Counted from the first letter of the stretch, positions 43,644-52,337 are shown. The stretch is DNA of 62,226 nucleotides from Collinsella sp. BA40 (GCF_008014645.1 NZ_VOWY01000011.1:1-62226), one strand, 5' to 3'. Numbers and translations are program-made. Notes: generated by a model not told the origin, from the sequence alone.

Positions 43644-43816
43644 GGGCGCGGCAGAGGACGCGCGCGGGGCCGCGACGACTTGTCGAGGCGCGCTCGTCCG
43701 CGGTCGGGTCCGCGGGCTGCGATGGCGACCTCGCATCGCGCCGCCGGACCCGCGCGTCCGTTCATCCGCCTATACTGGTGGCTCGTACAACTCACACGTA
43801 GGAAACGGGAGGCAGC

Positions 43817-44608
43817 ATGCTCTCAGTGGAAACGGCCAAGATCGGCTTCATCGGTTTCGGCAACATGGCGTCCGCGATGGCGGACGGCTGGATCGCATCG
43901 GGCCGCGTGCCCGCGGGCAACCTGTATGCGTGCGCCAGCCGCTTCGACACGTTGCAGGCTCGCTGCGAGGCGCGCGGCATGCGCGCACTCGAGACGGCGC
44001 GCGAGCTGGTCGAGGCGGTCGACGTCGTCGTGGTCGCCATCAAGCCGTATCTTATCGAGGAGGTCCTCTCTCCGTTGGCGGACGTTCTGGCCAACCGCGC
44101 CGTCCTCTCGGTCGCCGCGGGCTGGAACTGCGAGCGCTACGGCGCGCTGCTTCCGGGCGTCGGCACGCTGTCCACGATCCCCAACACGCCGGTTTCCATC
44201 AACGAGGGCGTTATAGCGTGCGAACGCACCACCACGCTCGACGAGGACGGCGCCGCTCTCGTTCGCGGGCTCCTCGGGCTGCTGGGTTCGGTGGTCGAAG
44301 TCGAGAGCCGCCTGCTCTCCGTCGCGGGTACCGTGGGCGGCTGCTCCCCGGCCTTCATCGCCATGGTGATCGAGGCCCTGGCCGATGCCGCCGTCAAGCA
44401 CGGCATCCCGCGAGCCACGGCGTACACGATGGTGAGCCAGATGGTGGCCGGCACAGCGAAGCTGCAGCTCGCAACCGGTGCGCACCCCGGCGCTATGAAA
44501 GATGCCGTCTGCTCGCCCGGCGGCACCACCATCCGCGGCGTGGCGGAGCTCGAGGCCGCGGGCATGCGTTCGGCGTTCATCCGCGCGATCGACGCGATCG
44601 AGGGCTAG
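43817..44608 (+). CDS. proC: Pyrroline-5-carboxylate reductase
   Basis: 263 aa. Last step of proline synthesis. N-terminal Rossmann motif IGFIGFGNMASAMADGW; C-terminal dimer domain with TVGGCSPAFIAMVIEALADA and KDAVCSPGGTTIRGVAELE. It ends before a strong terminator. Confidence 0.95.
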   Translation: MLSVETAKIGFIGFGNMASAMADGWIASGRVPAGNLYACASRFDTLQARCEARGMRALETARELVEAVDVVVVAIKPYLIEEVLSPLADVLANRAVLSVAAGWNCERYGALLPGVGTLSTIPNTPVSINEGVIACERTTTLDEDGAALVRGLLGLLGSVVEVESRLLSVAGTVGGCSPAFIAMVIEALADAAVKHGIPRATAYTMVSQMVAGTAKLQLATGAHPGAMKDAVCSPGGTTIRGVAELEAAGMRSAFIRAIDAIEG

Positions 44609-44639
44609 GAATCGCCCCGTTCGTTCGCCGGATACGGAA

Positions 44640-44682
44640 AAGCGCCCCTTCTCGCCTGCGGCTGCAGCGAGAAGGGGCGCTT
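44640..44682. terminator. Terminator after proC, bidirectional
   Basis: AAGCGCCCCTTCTCG and CGAGAAGGGGCGCTT, a perfect 15-bp stem. It also serves the small minus-strand gene at 44823. Confidence 0.85.
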
Positions 44683-44822
44683 CGCGTAAGGCGTGGGAGC
44701 GTGCGATGAGCCTGGGGCGGGCTGTGGCGCGCAGCCGGATGCGCGGGCCGGGTGTACCGGCGGCCGATGGGGCGTTCGGCTGATCGGCCCGCTGCCGGCT
44801 CGAGGCATGTCGGGCCTTCGGG

Positions 44823-44993
44823 CTAGTCCCAGAAGCTGTCGTCGCCGTCCTGCTTGGGTCCACGGTCCACATAGAGCTTGTGCGTGCGCTTCTCCATCAC
44901 AAGGGCGATGATGCCGAAGAGCGCGATGCCGATGAGGAAGAGCGCGGCGAAACCCTCGCGCGTGCCGAACAAAAAGGAAAAAATAGCGTCCAT
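44823..44993 (-). CDS. 56-aa single-pass membrane protein
   Basis: Short ORF not longer than 56 codons. It begins MDAIFSFLFGTREGFAALFL, has a TM at about residues 14-34 (IGIALFGIIALVMEK) and ends in an acidic tail that finishes DDSFWD. GAAGG lies 7 bases before the ATG, which supports translation. It is divergent from serS. Function unknown; the size suggests a regulatory or complex-stabilising role. Confidence 0.65.
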   Translation of the reverse strand: MDAIFSFLFGTREGFAALFLIGIALFGIIALVMEKRTHKLYVDRGPKQDGDDSFWD

Positions 44994-45109
44994 ATGATGC
45001 CTTCTCGCCTTCTCAAGTAAGGAAAAACTCTCACAAGTATATACTGGCGAGAGCGGCGTTTCGGCGCCACTTGGAATTGCACATGAGCAGCGCGTGAACC
45101 GGAGGAACC

Positions 45110-46402
45110 ATGCTCGATATCAAATTTGTCCGCGAGAACCCCGATGCCCTCGATGAGGCTATGGCGAATCGCCAGGGCTCTTGGGATCGCGAGAAGTTCT
45201 TCGAGCTCGATGGCGAGCGCCGTGCCGTCATCACCGAGGTTGAGGAGCTGCAGGCCCAGCGCAACGCCGAGTCCAAGAAGATCGGCATGCTGATGAAGGA
45301 GGGCAAGCGCGAGGAGGCCGACGCCGCCAAGGAGGCCGTGCGCTTGGTTAACGAGAAGATCGAGGGCCTCTCCGGCCGTCGCGCCGAGCTCGAGGCGGAG
45401 CAGGCCGACTTCATGGCTCGCATCCCCAACATCCCCGGCGAGGCCACGCCCGTGGGCAAGAACGAGGACGAGAATCCCGAGCGCCGTCGCGTGGGCGAGC
45501 CCCGCGATTTCGCCGCCGAGGGCTTCGAGCCCAAGGCTCACTGGGACCTGGGCGTCGAGACCGGCATCCTGGACTTCGATCGCGGCGCCAAGCTGTCCGG
45601 CGCGCGCTTCACGGTGCTGTCCGGCGCCGGCGCAACGCTCGACCGCGCGCTGCAGAACTTCTTCCTCAACACGCACATCTCCCGCGGCTTCACCGAGTTT
45701 ATCCCGCCGGTCATCGTCAACCGCGAGATCATGTACGGCACCGGTCAGTTGCCGAAGTTCGAGGACGACGCCTACCATACCGGCGAGGACCAGTTCCTGA
45801 TCCCCACCGCTGAGGTCGCCCTTACCAACCTGCACGCCGGCGAGACGCTCGATGCCTCTCAGCTGCCGCTGCGCTATACCGCGGGCACCCCGTGCTTCCG
45901 CGAGGAGGCGGGCTCTGCCGGTCGCGACACGCGCGGTATCATCCGCCAGCACCAGTTCACCAAGGTCGAGATGGTCAAGTTCGCCCGCCCCGAGGAGTCC
46001 GATGCCGAGCTCGAGAGCATGGTGGCCGAAGCCGAGTTCATCCTCCAGCAGCTCGGCCTGCCCTACCGTGTGATCTCGCTGTGCACCGGCGACCTGGGCT
46101 TCTCCGCCCGTCAGACCTACGACATCGAGGTCTGGCTGCCGAGCTACAACGCTTACAAGGAGATCTCCTCCTGCTCCAACTGCGGTGACTTCCAGGCCCG
46201 TCGCGCGAACATCAAGTACCGCGACCCCGAGAACTTCAAGGGCGCGCGTTTCGTGCACACGCTCAACGGCTCCGGCCTGCCCACCGGCCGCACCATGGCC
46301 GCCATCATGGAGAACTACCAGAACGCCGACGGCTCCATCGCGGTGCCCGAGGTCCTGCGCCCCTACATGGGCGGTATCGAGCGCATCGAGCCGATCGCGT
46401 AG
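45110..46402 (+). CDS. serS: Seryl-tRNA synthetase
   Basis: 430 aa class-II synthetase. N-terminal coiled-coil arm at about 30-105 grips the long variable arm of tRNA-Ser. Motif 2 is [18 protein letters not shown] and motif 3 is [27 protein letters not shown] precedes the ATG. A promoter is likely in the gap to the small membrane gene. A matching tRNA-Ser is encoded at 51251. Confidence 0.96.
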   Translation: MLDIKFVRENPDALDEAMANRQGSWDREKFFELDGERRAVITEVEELQAQRNAESKKIGMLMKEGKREEADAAKEAVRLVNEKIEGLSGRRAELEAEQADFMARIPNIPGEATPVGKNEDENPERRRVGEPRDFAAEGFEPKAHWDLGVETGILDFDRGAKLSGARFTVLSGAGATLDRALQNFFLNTHISRGFTEFIPPVIVNREIMYGTGQLPKFEDDAYHTGEDQFLIPTAEVALTNLHAGETLDASQLPLRYTAGTPCFREEAGSAGRDTRGIIRQHQFTKVEMVKFARPEESDAELESMVAEAEFILQQLGLPYRVISLCTGDLGFSARQTYDIEVWLPSYNAYKEISSCSNCGDFQARRANIKYRDPENFKGARFVHTLNGSGLPTGRTMAAIMENYQNADGSIAVPEVLRPYMGGIERIEPIA

Positions 46403-46487
46403 CTGTCTCATTGTAGGTATTCGATAGGCGCATCTCTTCCATGCGAAATACCTAGGGTAAAAAGAAGCTGCTCTTGATAAGTGAACT

Positions 46488-46539
46488 GCCTCCCATTTCC
46501 TGGACGTAACAGTCGAAGTCTCGGAGATGGGAGGCTTTT
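46488..46539 (+). terminator. Likely terminator after serS
   Basis: GCCTCCCAT (46488-46496) and ATGGGAGGC (46527-46535) with a long loop, then TTTTC. A second hairpin (AGGTATTCG with CGAAATACCT, 46415-46453) lies nearer the serS stop. Confidence 0.55.
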
Positions 46540-46641
46540 CATGATGATCTGTAACGGAAATGATAGGGAGTTGGCCAGCGGGTGCTCTTACTGCGGAATC
46601 GGCCATGGGGCCGTTGTTTCGCAAGGCGGGCCGCGTCGTGT

Positions 46642-46787
46642 GCAATCTTGCCGACTTTACGCATCTATTTCTAGAATTGCAGTGTATACAGTTCCGGTAT
46701 CAATTAAATTACCTGGGATTTTGCCATCTAAACATGTGGCCCTACTCGGCGTTTTCCAACAAGCCTGTGAAAAGTCGGCAAGATTGC
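46642..46787. mobile_element. 146-bp MITE-like element with 17-bp terminal inverted repeats
   Basis: GCAATCTTGCCGACTTT (46642-46658) is repeated inverted and perfect at 46771-46787. The 112 bp between are A+T-rich in a G+C-rich setting and contain no ORF. It lies in the gap between serS and the dipeptidase (46403-46837), which holds no gene. No transposase is nearby; a regulatory RNA hairpin is an alternative. Confidence 0.5.
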
Positions 46788-46837
46788 GCAGCAAGTTGCT
46801 CCGTGGGCCCTGCGCGCGGGCGAAACGCGGCGCCGGC

Positions 46838-47830
46838 TTATAGGTTCGAGAAGAAGCGAAGCGCGTTGTCGCCGCAGAGCTTGGCGGTGATCGGCTCGCC
46901 GAATCGGGCATCGAGGAGCTTTTGGAACGTGGGCATGTCCGCGGCCGTGGCGATGCAGGCGGGGGTATCGCAACCATCGAAGTCGCTGCCCAGGGCCACG
47001 ACGTCCTCGCCGTCGCGCTCGAGCCAACGGTCGATATGGCGCGAGATGTCGTCGAAGTCGGGCGCGCCGTCCGCGCGCAGGAAGTCGCGGCAGAAGTTGA
47101 GGCCCACGAGGCCGCCCCGCTCGCGGATCAGGTCGAACTGCGCATCGGTGAGGTTGCGCGGATGCCCGCATACCGCGCGGCTGTTGGAGTGGCTGGCCAC
47201 GAGCGGCGCATCCGTGCTGGCCGCGACGTCTGCGAAGCAGCGGTCGTTCAGATGCGAGACGTCGATTGCCATGCCAACCCGTGCCATGCGCGCCAGCGCG
47301 GCTCGTCCGGCCTGCGTGAGACCCTCATCGGTGTCGTGGCCGCTCGCCAGCGGCCCGGCGGCGTTCCAGCTCAGCGAGGCCATCAGCACCCCGCGCCCTC
47401 GCGCCTCGTCCACCAGGTGCGGATCGAGTGCGAAAAAGCGGGCGTTTTCGATGGTGCGCACGAGCGCTGGGCAACCGTCGGCCAGGATACCCGGGATGTC
47501 GCGCCCATCGGCGGCCGGGCGAATCCGTCCCGCGCATTCGTCGAGCTGCCGGTCGATATCGGCCTGGATGTGCTGGTAGAACCCGAGTGCCTGCTCGGGG
47601 GAGAGCTCGTCGGGGATGAAGCACGCGAAGCACTGCGCCCATGGCATGTCGCCGATCGCGTCGAGCGAGATGTGGCAACGGTTTGATGCGAGCGAGCGAC
47701 AACCGTGCGGATCGAGCTCGTCGCCCGGGCCGTAAAACGCCAGACCCGTTGCCTCCTTGTACGCGCGGGGCAGCGTCTGCCACGCCAGGCGGTCGGCGGT
47801 GTCGCAGTGCAGGTCGAAGACGGCATGCAT
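46838..47830 (-). CDS. Membrane-type dipeptidase (peptidase M19)
   Basis: 330 aa zinc dipeptidase. HxD ligand motif FDLHCDTADRLAW at the N-terminus, MAIDVSHLND, LVASHSNSRAVCGHPRNL with further metal ligands, and ALGSDFDGCDTP. There is no signal peptide, so it acts in the cytoplasm. The start (ATG 47830) follows the TetR stop by 2 bases; the two form an operon. Substrates probably include dipeptides with a D-residue. Confidence 0.92.
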   Translation of the reverse strand: MHAVFDLHCDTADRLAWQTLPRAYKEATGLAFYGPGDELDPHGCRSLASNRCHISLDAIGDMPWAQCFACFIPDELSPEQALGFYQHIQADIDRQLDECAGRIRPAADGRDIPGILADGCPALVRTIENARFFALDPHLVDEARGRGVLMASLSWNAAGPLASGHDTDEGLTQAGRAALARMARVGMAIDVSHLNDRCFADVAASTDAPLVASHSNSRAVCGHPRNLTDAQFDLIRERGGLVGLNFCRDFLRADGAPDFDDISRHIDRWLERDGEDVVALGSDFDGCDTPACIATAADMPTFQKLLDARFGEPITAKLCGDNALRFFSNL

Positions 47831-47832
47831 GG

Positions 47833-48498
47833 CTAGCGCGCACCTCCGTGCGGATGCTCGGCATCCTCCATATCGAGGTGCAGCGTCTGCTCCACGACCT
47901 TCATGAGCTCGTCGTCGCTGATGGAGGGGTTGAGCTTGAGCAGCCCGACCATGCCGAAGATCACGACGCAGAACATCTCGTACACAAGGTCGATTTCCAC
48001 GCGATGGAATTGGGCGTACTCGCTGGCAACGCAGGCGTTGAGCGCGTTGACGGTTTCGCGTACGGCGCGCACGTCGAAGGCGTCGCGTATGCCCAGCTCC
48101 TCGACGACGCGGATCATGGGGCGGCTGTTGCCGGCTGCATCGTAGAGCGTTCGGCGAAACGTTTGGACGCAACCGCGGAGCGACTGCTCGGTTTTGCCGA
48201 ACTCGCGCCCCTCGTTCCATACCATGGCGCTTTCGACCAGGTCCTCGATGTAGTCGTCGACGACGGCCTGGGTGATTTCCTTCTTGCCGTGGAAGTAGTA
48301 GTAGATGAGCTCGCGCGTCACGCCCGCTTCGGCGGCTATGTCTTTAACGGTGGTCTTGGCAACCCCCTTGGCTTCGTAGAGGCTGCGTGCCGCCTGGGTG
48401 ATCTGCCCTGCCTGGCCTGTCAGGCGCTTGCTTTCGACGGAGAGGCGGCTGGCATGGCCGTCGACTCGCCGCGGCTTGATGTGTTCTGATGAGATCAT
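47833..48498 (-). CDS. TetR family regulator co-transcribed with the dipeptidase
   Basis: 221 aa. Helix-turn-helix: RSLYEAKGVAKTTVKDIAAE, then GVTRELIYYYFHGKKEI. A basic leader (IKPRRVDGHASR) precedes it. The C-terminal domain is unassigned. It lies upstream of the M19 dipeptidase and downstream of DUF5692 on the same strand. Confidence 0.9.
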   Translation of the reverse strand: MISSEHIKPRRVDGHASRLSVESKRLTGQAGQITQAARSLYEAKGVAKTTVKDIAAEAGVTRELIYYYFHGKKEITQAVVDDYIEDLVESAMVWNEGREFGKTEQSLRGCVQTFRRTLYDAAGNSRPMIRVVEELGIRDAFDVRAVRETVNALNACVASEYAQFHRVEIDLVYEMFCVVIFGMVGLLKLNPSISDDELMKVVEQTLHLDMEDAEHPHGGAR

Positions 48499-48521
48499 GG
48501 AAAGACCTTCGGGCGAAAAGA

Positions 48522-48558
48522 AATATGGGCACCCCATGTAAAACGGGGTGCCCATATT
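48522..48558 (-). terminator. Inverted repeat between DUF5692 and tetR (terminator or operator)
   Basis: AATATGGGCACCCC and GGGGTGCCCATATT are perfect 14-bp arms with a 9-nt loop. On the minus strand TTCTTTTC follows, as in a terminator, but the arms are A+T-capped and lie 24 bp before the TetR start, so it could equally be its operator. Confidence 0.6.
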
Positions 48559-48643
48559 ATACGGATCCTGTGAGTTTCATGATGCGCGGCGGACGGTTTT
48601 GTCGACAGAAGTACACGTATCGTGTCGCGCGCGTTGGGGGTTC

Positions 48644-49606
48644 CTAGCGGTTCTCGGCGACGACCTGCTGATAGGGCTTGGTGTCGGCGTAGAGCTCGTC
48701 GCGCATGGGGTTGAGCTTGGCGCGGCGGATGCGCATGAGCTGGTAGACGGCCACGCCGATGTTGAAGGCCAGCGCGATGGCGCTCACGATGAAGAACGCG
48801 GTGGGGTTGTGCGTCGTGGGGATGGGCGCGATGCGGTCGGCGAACTGCGGGACGGTCATGATGAACATGATCCACAGGCCGAGCGTCTGCGCGCGATGCT
48901 GCAGCCATGCGCCGCGCTTGATGAAGAACGTGGGGATGGTGCAGGAGAGCAGCAGCGCCAGACCGCAGTAGGCGGAGTGGTCGGAGATGCAGTTATAGGT
49001 GTAGGCGAAGTTCCACAGGTCGTAGGCGATGATCCAGGGCCAGATCATGTCGGGCCAGATCATGTCGCGGGTCTTGTCCTTCGAGACGAAGATGCCCAGC
49101 CAGCCGCAGATGGTCACGATGTTGAGGATGCCGGCGATGCCGTTCATGATGTTCCAGGGGCCGGAGATGGTCCACAGGTTCTCGACGGTGCCGCCGGTCC
49201 ACAGGCCGAAGCTGAAGACCTGGAAATCGCGCAGGACGGCCTCGGCGATGTTGACGGCGAGGATGAGCGGCGGGAAGCACAGGGCCCACTTCTTCTCGTA
49301 GAGGTGGTGGACCTGGCCGTCCTTGCCGGTCCACGTGATGTAGCGCAGCGCCATGAAGCCGAGGCAGCCCGCAAGCGCCGAGTAGGTCTTGACCCAGTTG
49401 AACCAGGTGCCGGTGCCGTACTCGTTGCCGGGCGCGGCGGTGGTGGGCCATACGAAGATGGTGAGCAGCAGCGGCACGATGCCGAAGAGCGTGATGCCGG
49501 CCCAGGGCTTGGAGCGGCCGAGCTCGTTGAACGCCATGAGGGCGAACAGGATGAAGAGCCAGATGGCCCAGTACGACATGTCACCTGCCGTGTAGAGCAG
49601 TCCCAT
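48644..49606 (-). CDS. DUF5692 family membrane protein
   Basis: 320 aa, eight or nine TMs. It contains FILFALMAFNELGRSKPW, VWPTTAAPGNEYGTGTWFNW and NFAYTYNCISDHSAYCGLAL. The pattern agrees with my recollection of DUF5692, known from Coriobacteriia and other gut anaerobes. Function unknown; the many aromatic residues and conserved Trp/His suggest a small-molecule or redox membrane role. The start could be the Met at residue 9 (MSYW). Confidence 0.75.
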   Translation of the reverse strand: MGLLYTAGDMSYWAIWLFILFALMAFNELGRSKPWAGITLFGIVPLLLTIFVWPTTAAPGNEYGTGTWFNWVKTYSALAGCLGFMALRYITWTGKDGQVHHLYEKKWALCFPPLILAVNIAEAVLRDFQVFSFGLWTGGTVENLWTISGPWNIMNGIAGILNIVTICGWLGIFVSKDKTRDMIWPDMIWPWIIAYDLWNFAYTYNCISDHSAYCGLALLLSCTIPTFFIKRGAWLQHRAQTLGLWIMFIMTVPQFADRIAPIPTTHNPTAFFIVSAIALAFNIGVAVYQLMRIRRAKLNPMRDELYADTKPYQQVVAENR

Positions 49607-49829
49607 GGGACCTCCATTCGTTGCGGGCTCAAGTGCCCCGTTTGCATGATGCGCTCAGTATAGGTACGGGGAACCTCCGGTGTTTTACGCGCCCGGCCGG
49701 CATGGGCTAACGCCGGGGCCCGAAATGTAAAACCCGTGCAACGCGCAAAGAAAAACAAAAAGATGCGAACATATGTTCTGAATATGGGTAGACTATCGGC
49801 ACGACGCGCATCGGAGAAGGGAGACGTGC

Positions 49830-50180
49830 ATGGAAAACGCGGTAAAGGACCAGGTGGTTCTGTATCGGGAGGAGGTGGATGACGAGCGCCTGTGCATCGC
49901 CTGTGCCTTCACGGAGGAGGGGCAGCTCGAGGTGATGCAGGTGAGCGAGGGGCCGCTTACATATTGGTGCTTCGAGGAGAGCCCTCATTACGTATCGACG
50001 ATGTTCGATCGCGAGGCGATTGAGGGGATGCTCGCCTACTTCCATGTGGAGGAGGATCGCGACCTGCTGCACATGCTGCGGGCGTCGTATGTCGGGTGCG
50101 ATGCCGGGCGGCGCGTGCGAGGGCTCGCGCGGCGTCTCGGGTGCATATATACGGTGCACGAGAACGCTATCGTACGGTAG
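49830..50180 (+). CDS. Hypothetical soluble protein
   Basis: 116 aa, acidic. MENAVKDQVVLYREEVDDER, a central CIACAFTEEGQLEVMQVSEG and LTYWCFEESPHYVSTMFDR, then a basic helix (RRVRGLARRLG). GAGAAGGGAG precedes the ATG. No family recognised. Confidence 0.7.
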   Translation: MENAVKDQVVLYREEVDDERLCIACAFTEEGQLEVMQVSEGPLTYWCFEESPHYVSTMFDREAIEGMLAYFHVEEDRDLLHMLRASYVGCDAGRRVRGLARRLGCIYTVHENAIVR

Positions 50181-50326
50181 CACGGGGTCTGCGTTCCCGT
50201 CTGTACCATAGGTACGGCGCGGAATACGGGTTGGGATGGCGATGGCTGATTTCGCTGTCGCCGTCCCGATCTGCTCGTGCGGTTCGCGTTATGGTTGAGA
50301 AAACAGTAGGAATGGGGAGGCATCGT

Positions 50327-50869
50327 ATGAAGACATTCGATGGCAAGGTGGCGCCATGGTATATCGCGCTGTTCGCGGCGATGTTGATGGCGATTGCGGG
50401 GCTGTACGTATGGGTGGTTCCCGGTGCGGGTGCGGACCAGTCGTTTGTGGCCGGCCTGATACTCATCGCGGCGGCGTGTTGCGGCGTGGTGACGGGCGCG
50501 CCCATCGTGCGCAATCGCGTGGAGGTGCGCGTTCCCGCACCTGGCAGACCATCCGAAGGCTCCAGCGAGTCGCGCGGCGACTCACGTGAGGGGGACGAGG
50601 AAAGAGATGCTGTGTGGAGCGCGGAAGCGCTGGCTGCCGACGTGGCGGAACCCTGCATCGATGTGGTGTTCGGAGTCGTGCGCACCAGAATCGCGGTTAC
50701 GGATATCAAAACGGTGGAGCGTCGTCGCTCGTTGATCGTTTTGGGAACGCAGGTCGCCGCGTGTTCGGGCGATTGCGTGCGCATCGTCACGAGCTCGGGT
50801 GGCGCTATCGTCGTAGCGCTTAAGGACAACCAAGGTTTCGTAGACCTGCTCCAGGGACTTATGCAGTAA
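50327..50869 (+). CDS. Hypothetical protein with two TMs
   Basis: 180 aa. TM1 near 10-30 (WYIALFAAMLMAIAGLYVWV) and TM2 near 38-58. A charged linker with Ser/Glu/Arg follows, and the C-terminal beta-rich domain (FGVVRTRIAVTDIKTVERRR and IVTSSGGAIVVALKDNQGF) looks like a PH-like bPH fold. GGGGAGG lies 6 bases before ATG 50327. Followed by the tandem repeats at 50874. Confidence 0.65.
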   Translation: MKTFDGKVAPWYIALFAAMLMAIAGLYVWVVPGAGADQSFVAGLILIAAACCGVVTGAPIVRNRVEVRVPAPGRPSEGSSESRGDSREGDEERDAVWSAEALAADVAEPCIDVVFGVVRTRIAVTDIKTVERRRSLIVLGTQVAACSGDCVRIVTSSGGAIVVALKDNQGFVDLLQGLMQ

Positions 50870-50873
50870 CAAG

Positions 50874-51214
50874 AAGCGAGTCACGAGGACTCGCTTCTTG
50901 GTTTCATACTGGCGGAGAGCTGGGGATTCGGGGCGGCTGCGGGCCTGGCGGCCCTTGCGTGCTGCGCCGGCAAACGCTAACGCGTTTACTCGGCTCCGCA
51001 CCCTTGCGGGTTCGAATCCATGCTGCGGCAACAAAAAAGCGAGTCACGAGGACTCGCTTCTTGGTTTCATACTGGCGGAGAGCTGGGGATTCGGGGCGGC
51101 TGCGCCGCCGATCGCTGCGGGCCTGGCGGCCCTTGCGTGCTGCGCCGGCAAACGCTAACGCGTTTACTCGGCTCCGCACCCTTGCGGGTTCGAATCCATG
51201 CTGCGGCAACAAAA
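50874..51214. repeat. Two partial tandem copies of the tRNA-Ser 3' end and its terminator
   Basis: AAGCGAGTCACGAGGACTCG begins at 50874, 51037 and 51215 (periods 163 and 178). Each is followed by the last 21 bases of tRNA-Ser: 50910-50930, 51073-51093, and the complete gene at 51251. In the first two copies the tRNA sequence breaks off at GGGGATTCG and continues into about 95 bp of unrelated sequence. The second unit has a 15-bp insertion. Stem AGCGAGTC/GGACTCGCT is the terminator. Confidence 0.85.
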
Positions 51215-51240
51215 AAGCGAGTCACGAGGACTCGCTTCTT
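51215..51240 (-). terminator. Terminator of tRNA-Ser
   Basis: On the minus strand AAGCGAGTCC TCGT GACTCGCTT ends in six Ts. The same hairpin at 50874 may also end the hypothetical gene at 50327-50869. Confidence 0.8.
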
Positions 51241-51250
51241 GGTTTCATAC

Positions 51251-51341
51251 TGGCGGAGAGCTGGGGATTCGAACCCCAGATTCCCTTTTGGGGAATACTC
51301 GCTTAGCAGGCGAGCACCTTCGGCCTCTCGGTCAGCTCTCC
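51251..51341 (-). tRNA. tRNA-Ser (GCU)
   Basis: 91 nt with encoded CCA. Acceptor GGAGAGC/GCTCTCC, anticodon stem CTCGC/GCGAG with loop CTGCTAA giving GCU, long variable arm ATTCCCC-AAAAG-GGAAT, and T-loop GTTCGAATC. Confidence 0.95.
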
Positions 51342-51558
51342 GTAGCAGCTTGATAAGGATAGCGCAAAAGGGCATGGGAATACAAGGGGTAAGTCTTGAC
51401 TTCTTTTCCGATCAGGAATGGTGCTTTCGGGATGTCGGTGCCTGCAGGCTGTGATCGGGAAACATGGGTGGAAGAAAAAAGTTCCTTAGAGATATAGGCT
51501 TTGACCTTGTGATTTCGTATCGAGGAAAAGATTTCTTCAAAATCTTCGATATTTTGGG

Positions 51559-51587
51559 TTGACGTATGAGGGGCTGCGTGCGAATAT
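51559..51587 (+). promoter_or_regulatory. Promoter of the first tRNA-Arg
   Basis: TTGACG at 51559-51564, 17 bp, then GAATAT at 51582-51587, 12 bases before the tRNA. Confidence 0.65.
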
Positions 51588-51599
51588 AGTCCTCGCGTT

Positions 51600-51676
51600 G
51601 CGGCGTTACCTCAGCTGGATAGAGGGTCTGACTACGAATCAGAACGTCACAGGTTCGAATCCTGTACGCCGCACCA
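51600..51676 (+). tRNA. tRNA-Arg (ACG), copy 1
   Basis: 77 nt with encoded CCA. Acceptor GCGGCGT/ACGCCGC, anticodon stem TCTGA/TCAGA with loop CTACGAA giving ACG, T-loop GTTCGAATC. Identical to copy 2 at 52038. Confidence 0.96.
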
Positions 51677-51687
51677 GTTGAATCTTA

Positions 51688-51713
51688 AAGCTCCCTTCGG
51701 GGAGCTTTTTTAT
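51688..51713 (+). terminator. Terminator of tRNA-Arg copy 1
   Basis: AAGCTCC CTTCG GGAGCTT hairpin followed by Ts. Repeated after copy 2. Confidence 0.85.
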
Positions 51714-51996
51714 TACCATGTCTTCGATCATAGATATACGCGCGGGGAAGAGCCTCCGTGCGCGCGGCGCCAGGCGGGTCTTGCCGCGTGCTGGATTGAA
51801 TGGACGCTGGCTTTGAGGCGGGGCCGCCGATCGATGCGCGGGGCGAATACGAAGAATCTTCCACTTTGGATCAAGATTTCGCGGCCCTCATCGCCGTGCG
51901 GCCTTCGCTTGAACTGGGTGCCTGTTCCCATGTGGGCAGGGGATTGGGCAGTATCAGGGTGATCAAAAGATTCCAAAAACTTTTTCTAAAAAGCGC
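51714..51996. other. Gene-free spacer between the two tRNA-Arg copies
   Basis: About 280 bp with no ORF that has a ribosome site or coding character. The right end is A+T-rich (CAAAAACTTTTTCTAAAAAG region). Nothing else is recognised. Confidence 0.5.
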
Positions 51997-52025
51997 TTGA
52001 CGCCAGTGGGGTGGAGTGCGATTAT
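51997..52025 (+). promoter_or_regulatory. Promoter of the second tRNA-Arg
   Basis: TTGACG at 51997-52002, 17 bp, then GATTAT at 52020-52025. The arrangement copies that of the first gene, 438 bp away. Confidence 0.65.
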
Positions 52026-52037
52026 ATTGCTTGCGTT

Positions 52038-52114
52038 GCGGCGTTACCTCAGCTGGATAGAGGGTCTGACTACGAATCAGAACGTCACAGGTTCGAATCC
52101 TGTACGCCGCACCA
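52038..52114 (+). tRNA. tRNA-Arg (ACG), copy 2
   Basis: 77 nt, identical to copy 1. The promoter, tRNA and terminator are all duplicated with a period of 438 bp. Confidence 0.96.
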
Positions 52115-52125
52115 GTTGAATCTTA

Positions 52126-52151
52126 AAGCTCCCTTCGGGGAGCTTTTTTAT
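52126..52151 (+). terminator. Terminator of tRNA-Arg copy 2
   Basis: The same AAGCTCC-GGAGCTT hairpin as after copy 1, with Ts. Confidence 0.85.
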
Positions 52152-52232
52152 TATCGACAATCTATATGCGCATGCTCCGCGCGTGATGAGTCAGATGGAT
52201 GGATATCGAATGAGTTGCGAGTTCGCAGGATG

Positions 52233-52266
52233 AAAGGCGAGCATCCATATGGGTGCTCGCCTTTTT
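52233..52266. terminator. Bidirectional terminator before the gluQ 3' end
   Basis: AAAGGCGAGCA and TGCTCGCCTTT with a short loop. T runs on the plus side and CTTTC on the minus side; it probably ends gluQ. Confidence 0.75.
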
Positions 52267-52337
52267 GTGTATAGGAGCGGGATTCACCTGGGCGCCTGCC
52301 CGCGATGGGCTCGGTGTCGGCCTGTCGCGGGCATCGG

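Noticed and set aside
41736-43736. 666-codon minus-strand ORF across glyA
   Set aside because: It overlaps glyA on the opposite strand and runs into an unrelated gene; no domain is seen.
46478-46560. Insertion-sequence end with a transposase start after serS
   Set aside because: The hairpin and the following ATG resemble some IS left ends, but the open frame encodes nothing like a transposase; the simpler reading is a terminator.
50930-51030. A plus-strand tRNA-like sequence ending in GGGTTCGAATCC
   Set aside because: It has a T-loop-like segment, but no acceptor stem or anticodon arm pairs; it is part of the repeated foreign stretch.
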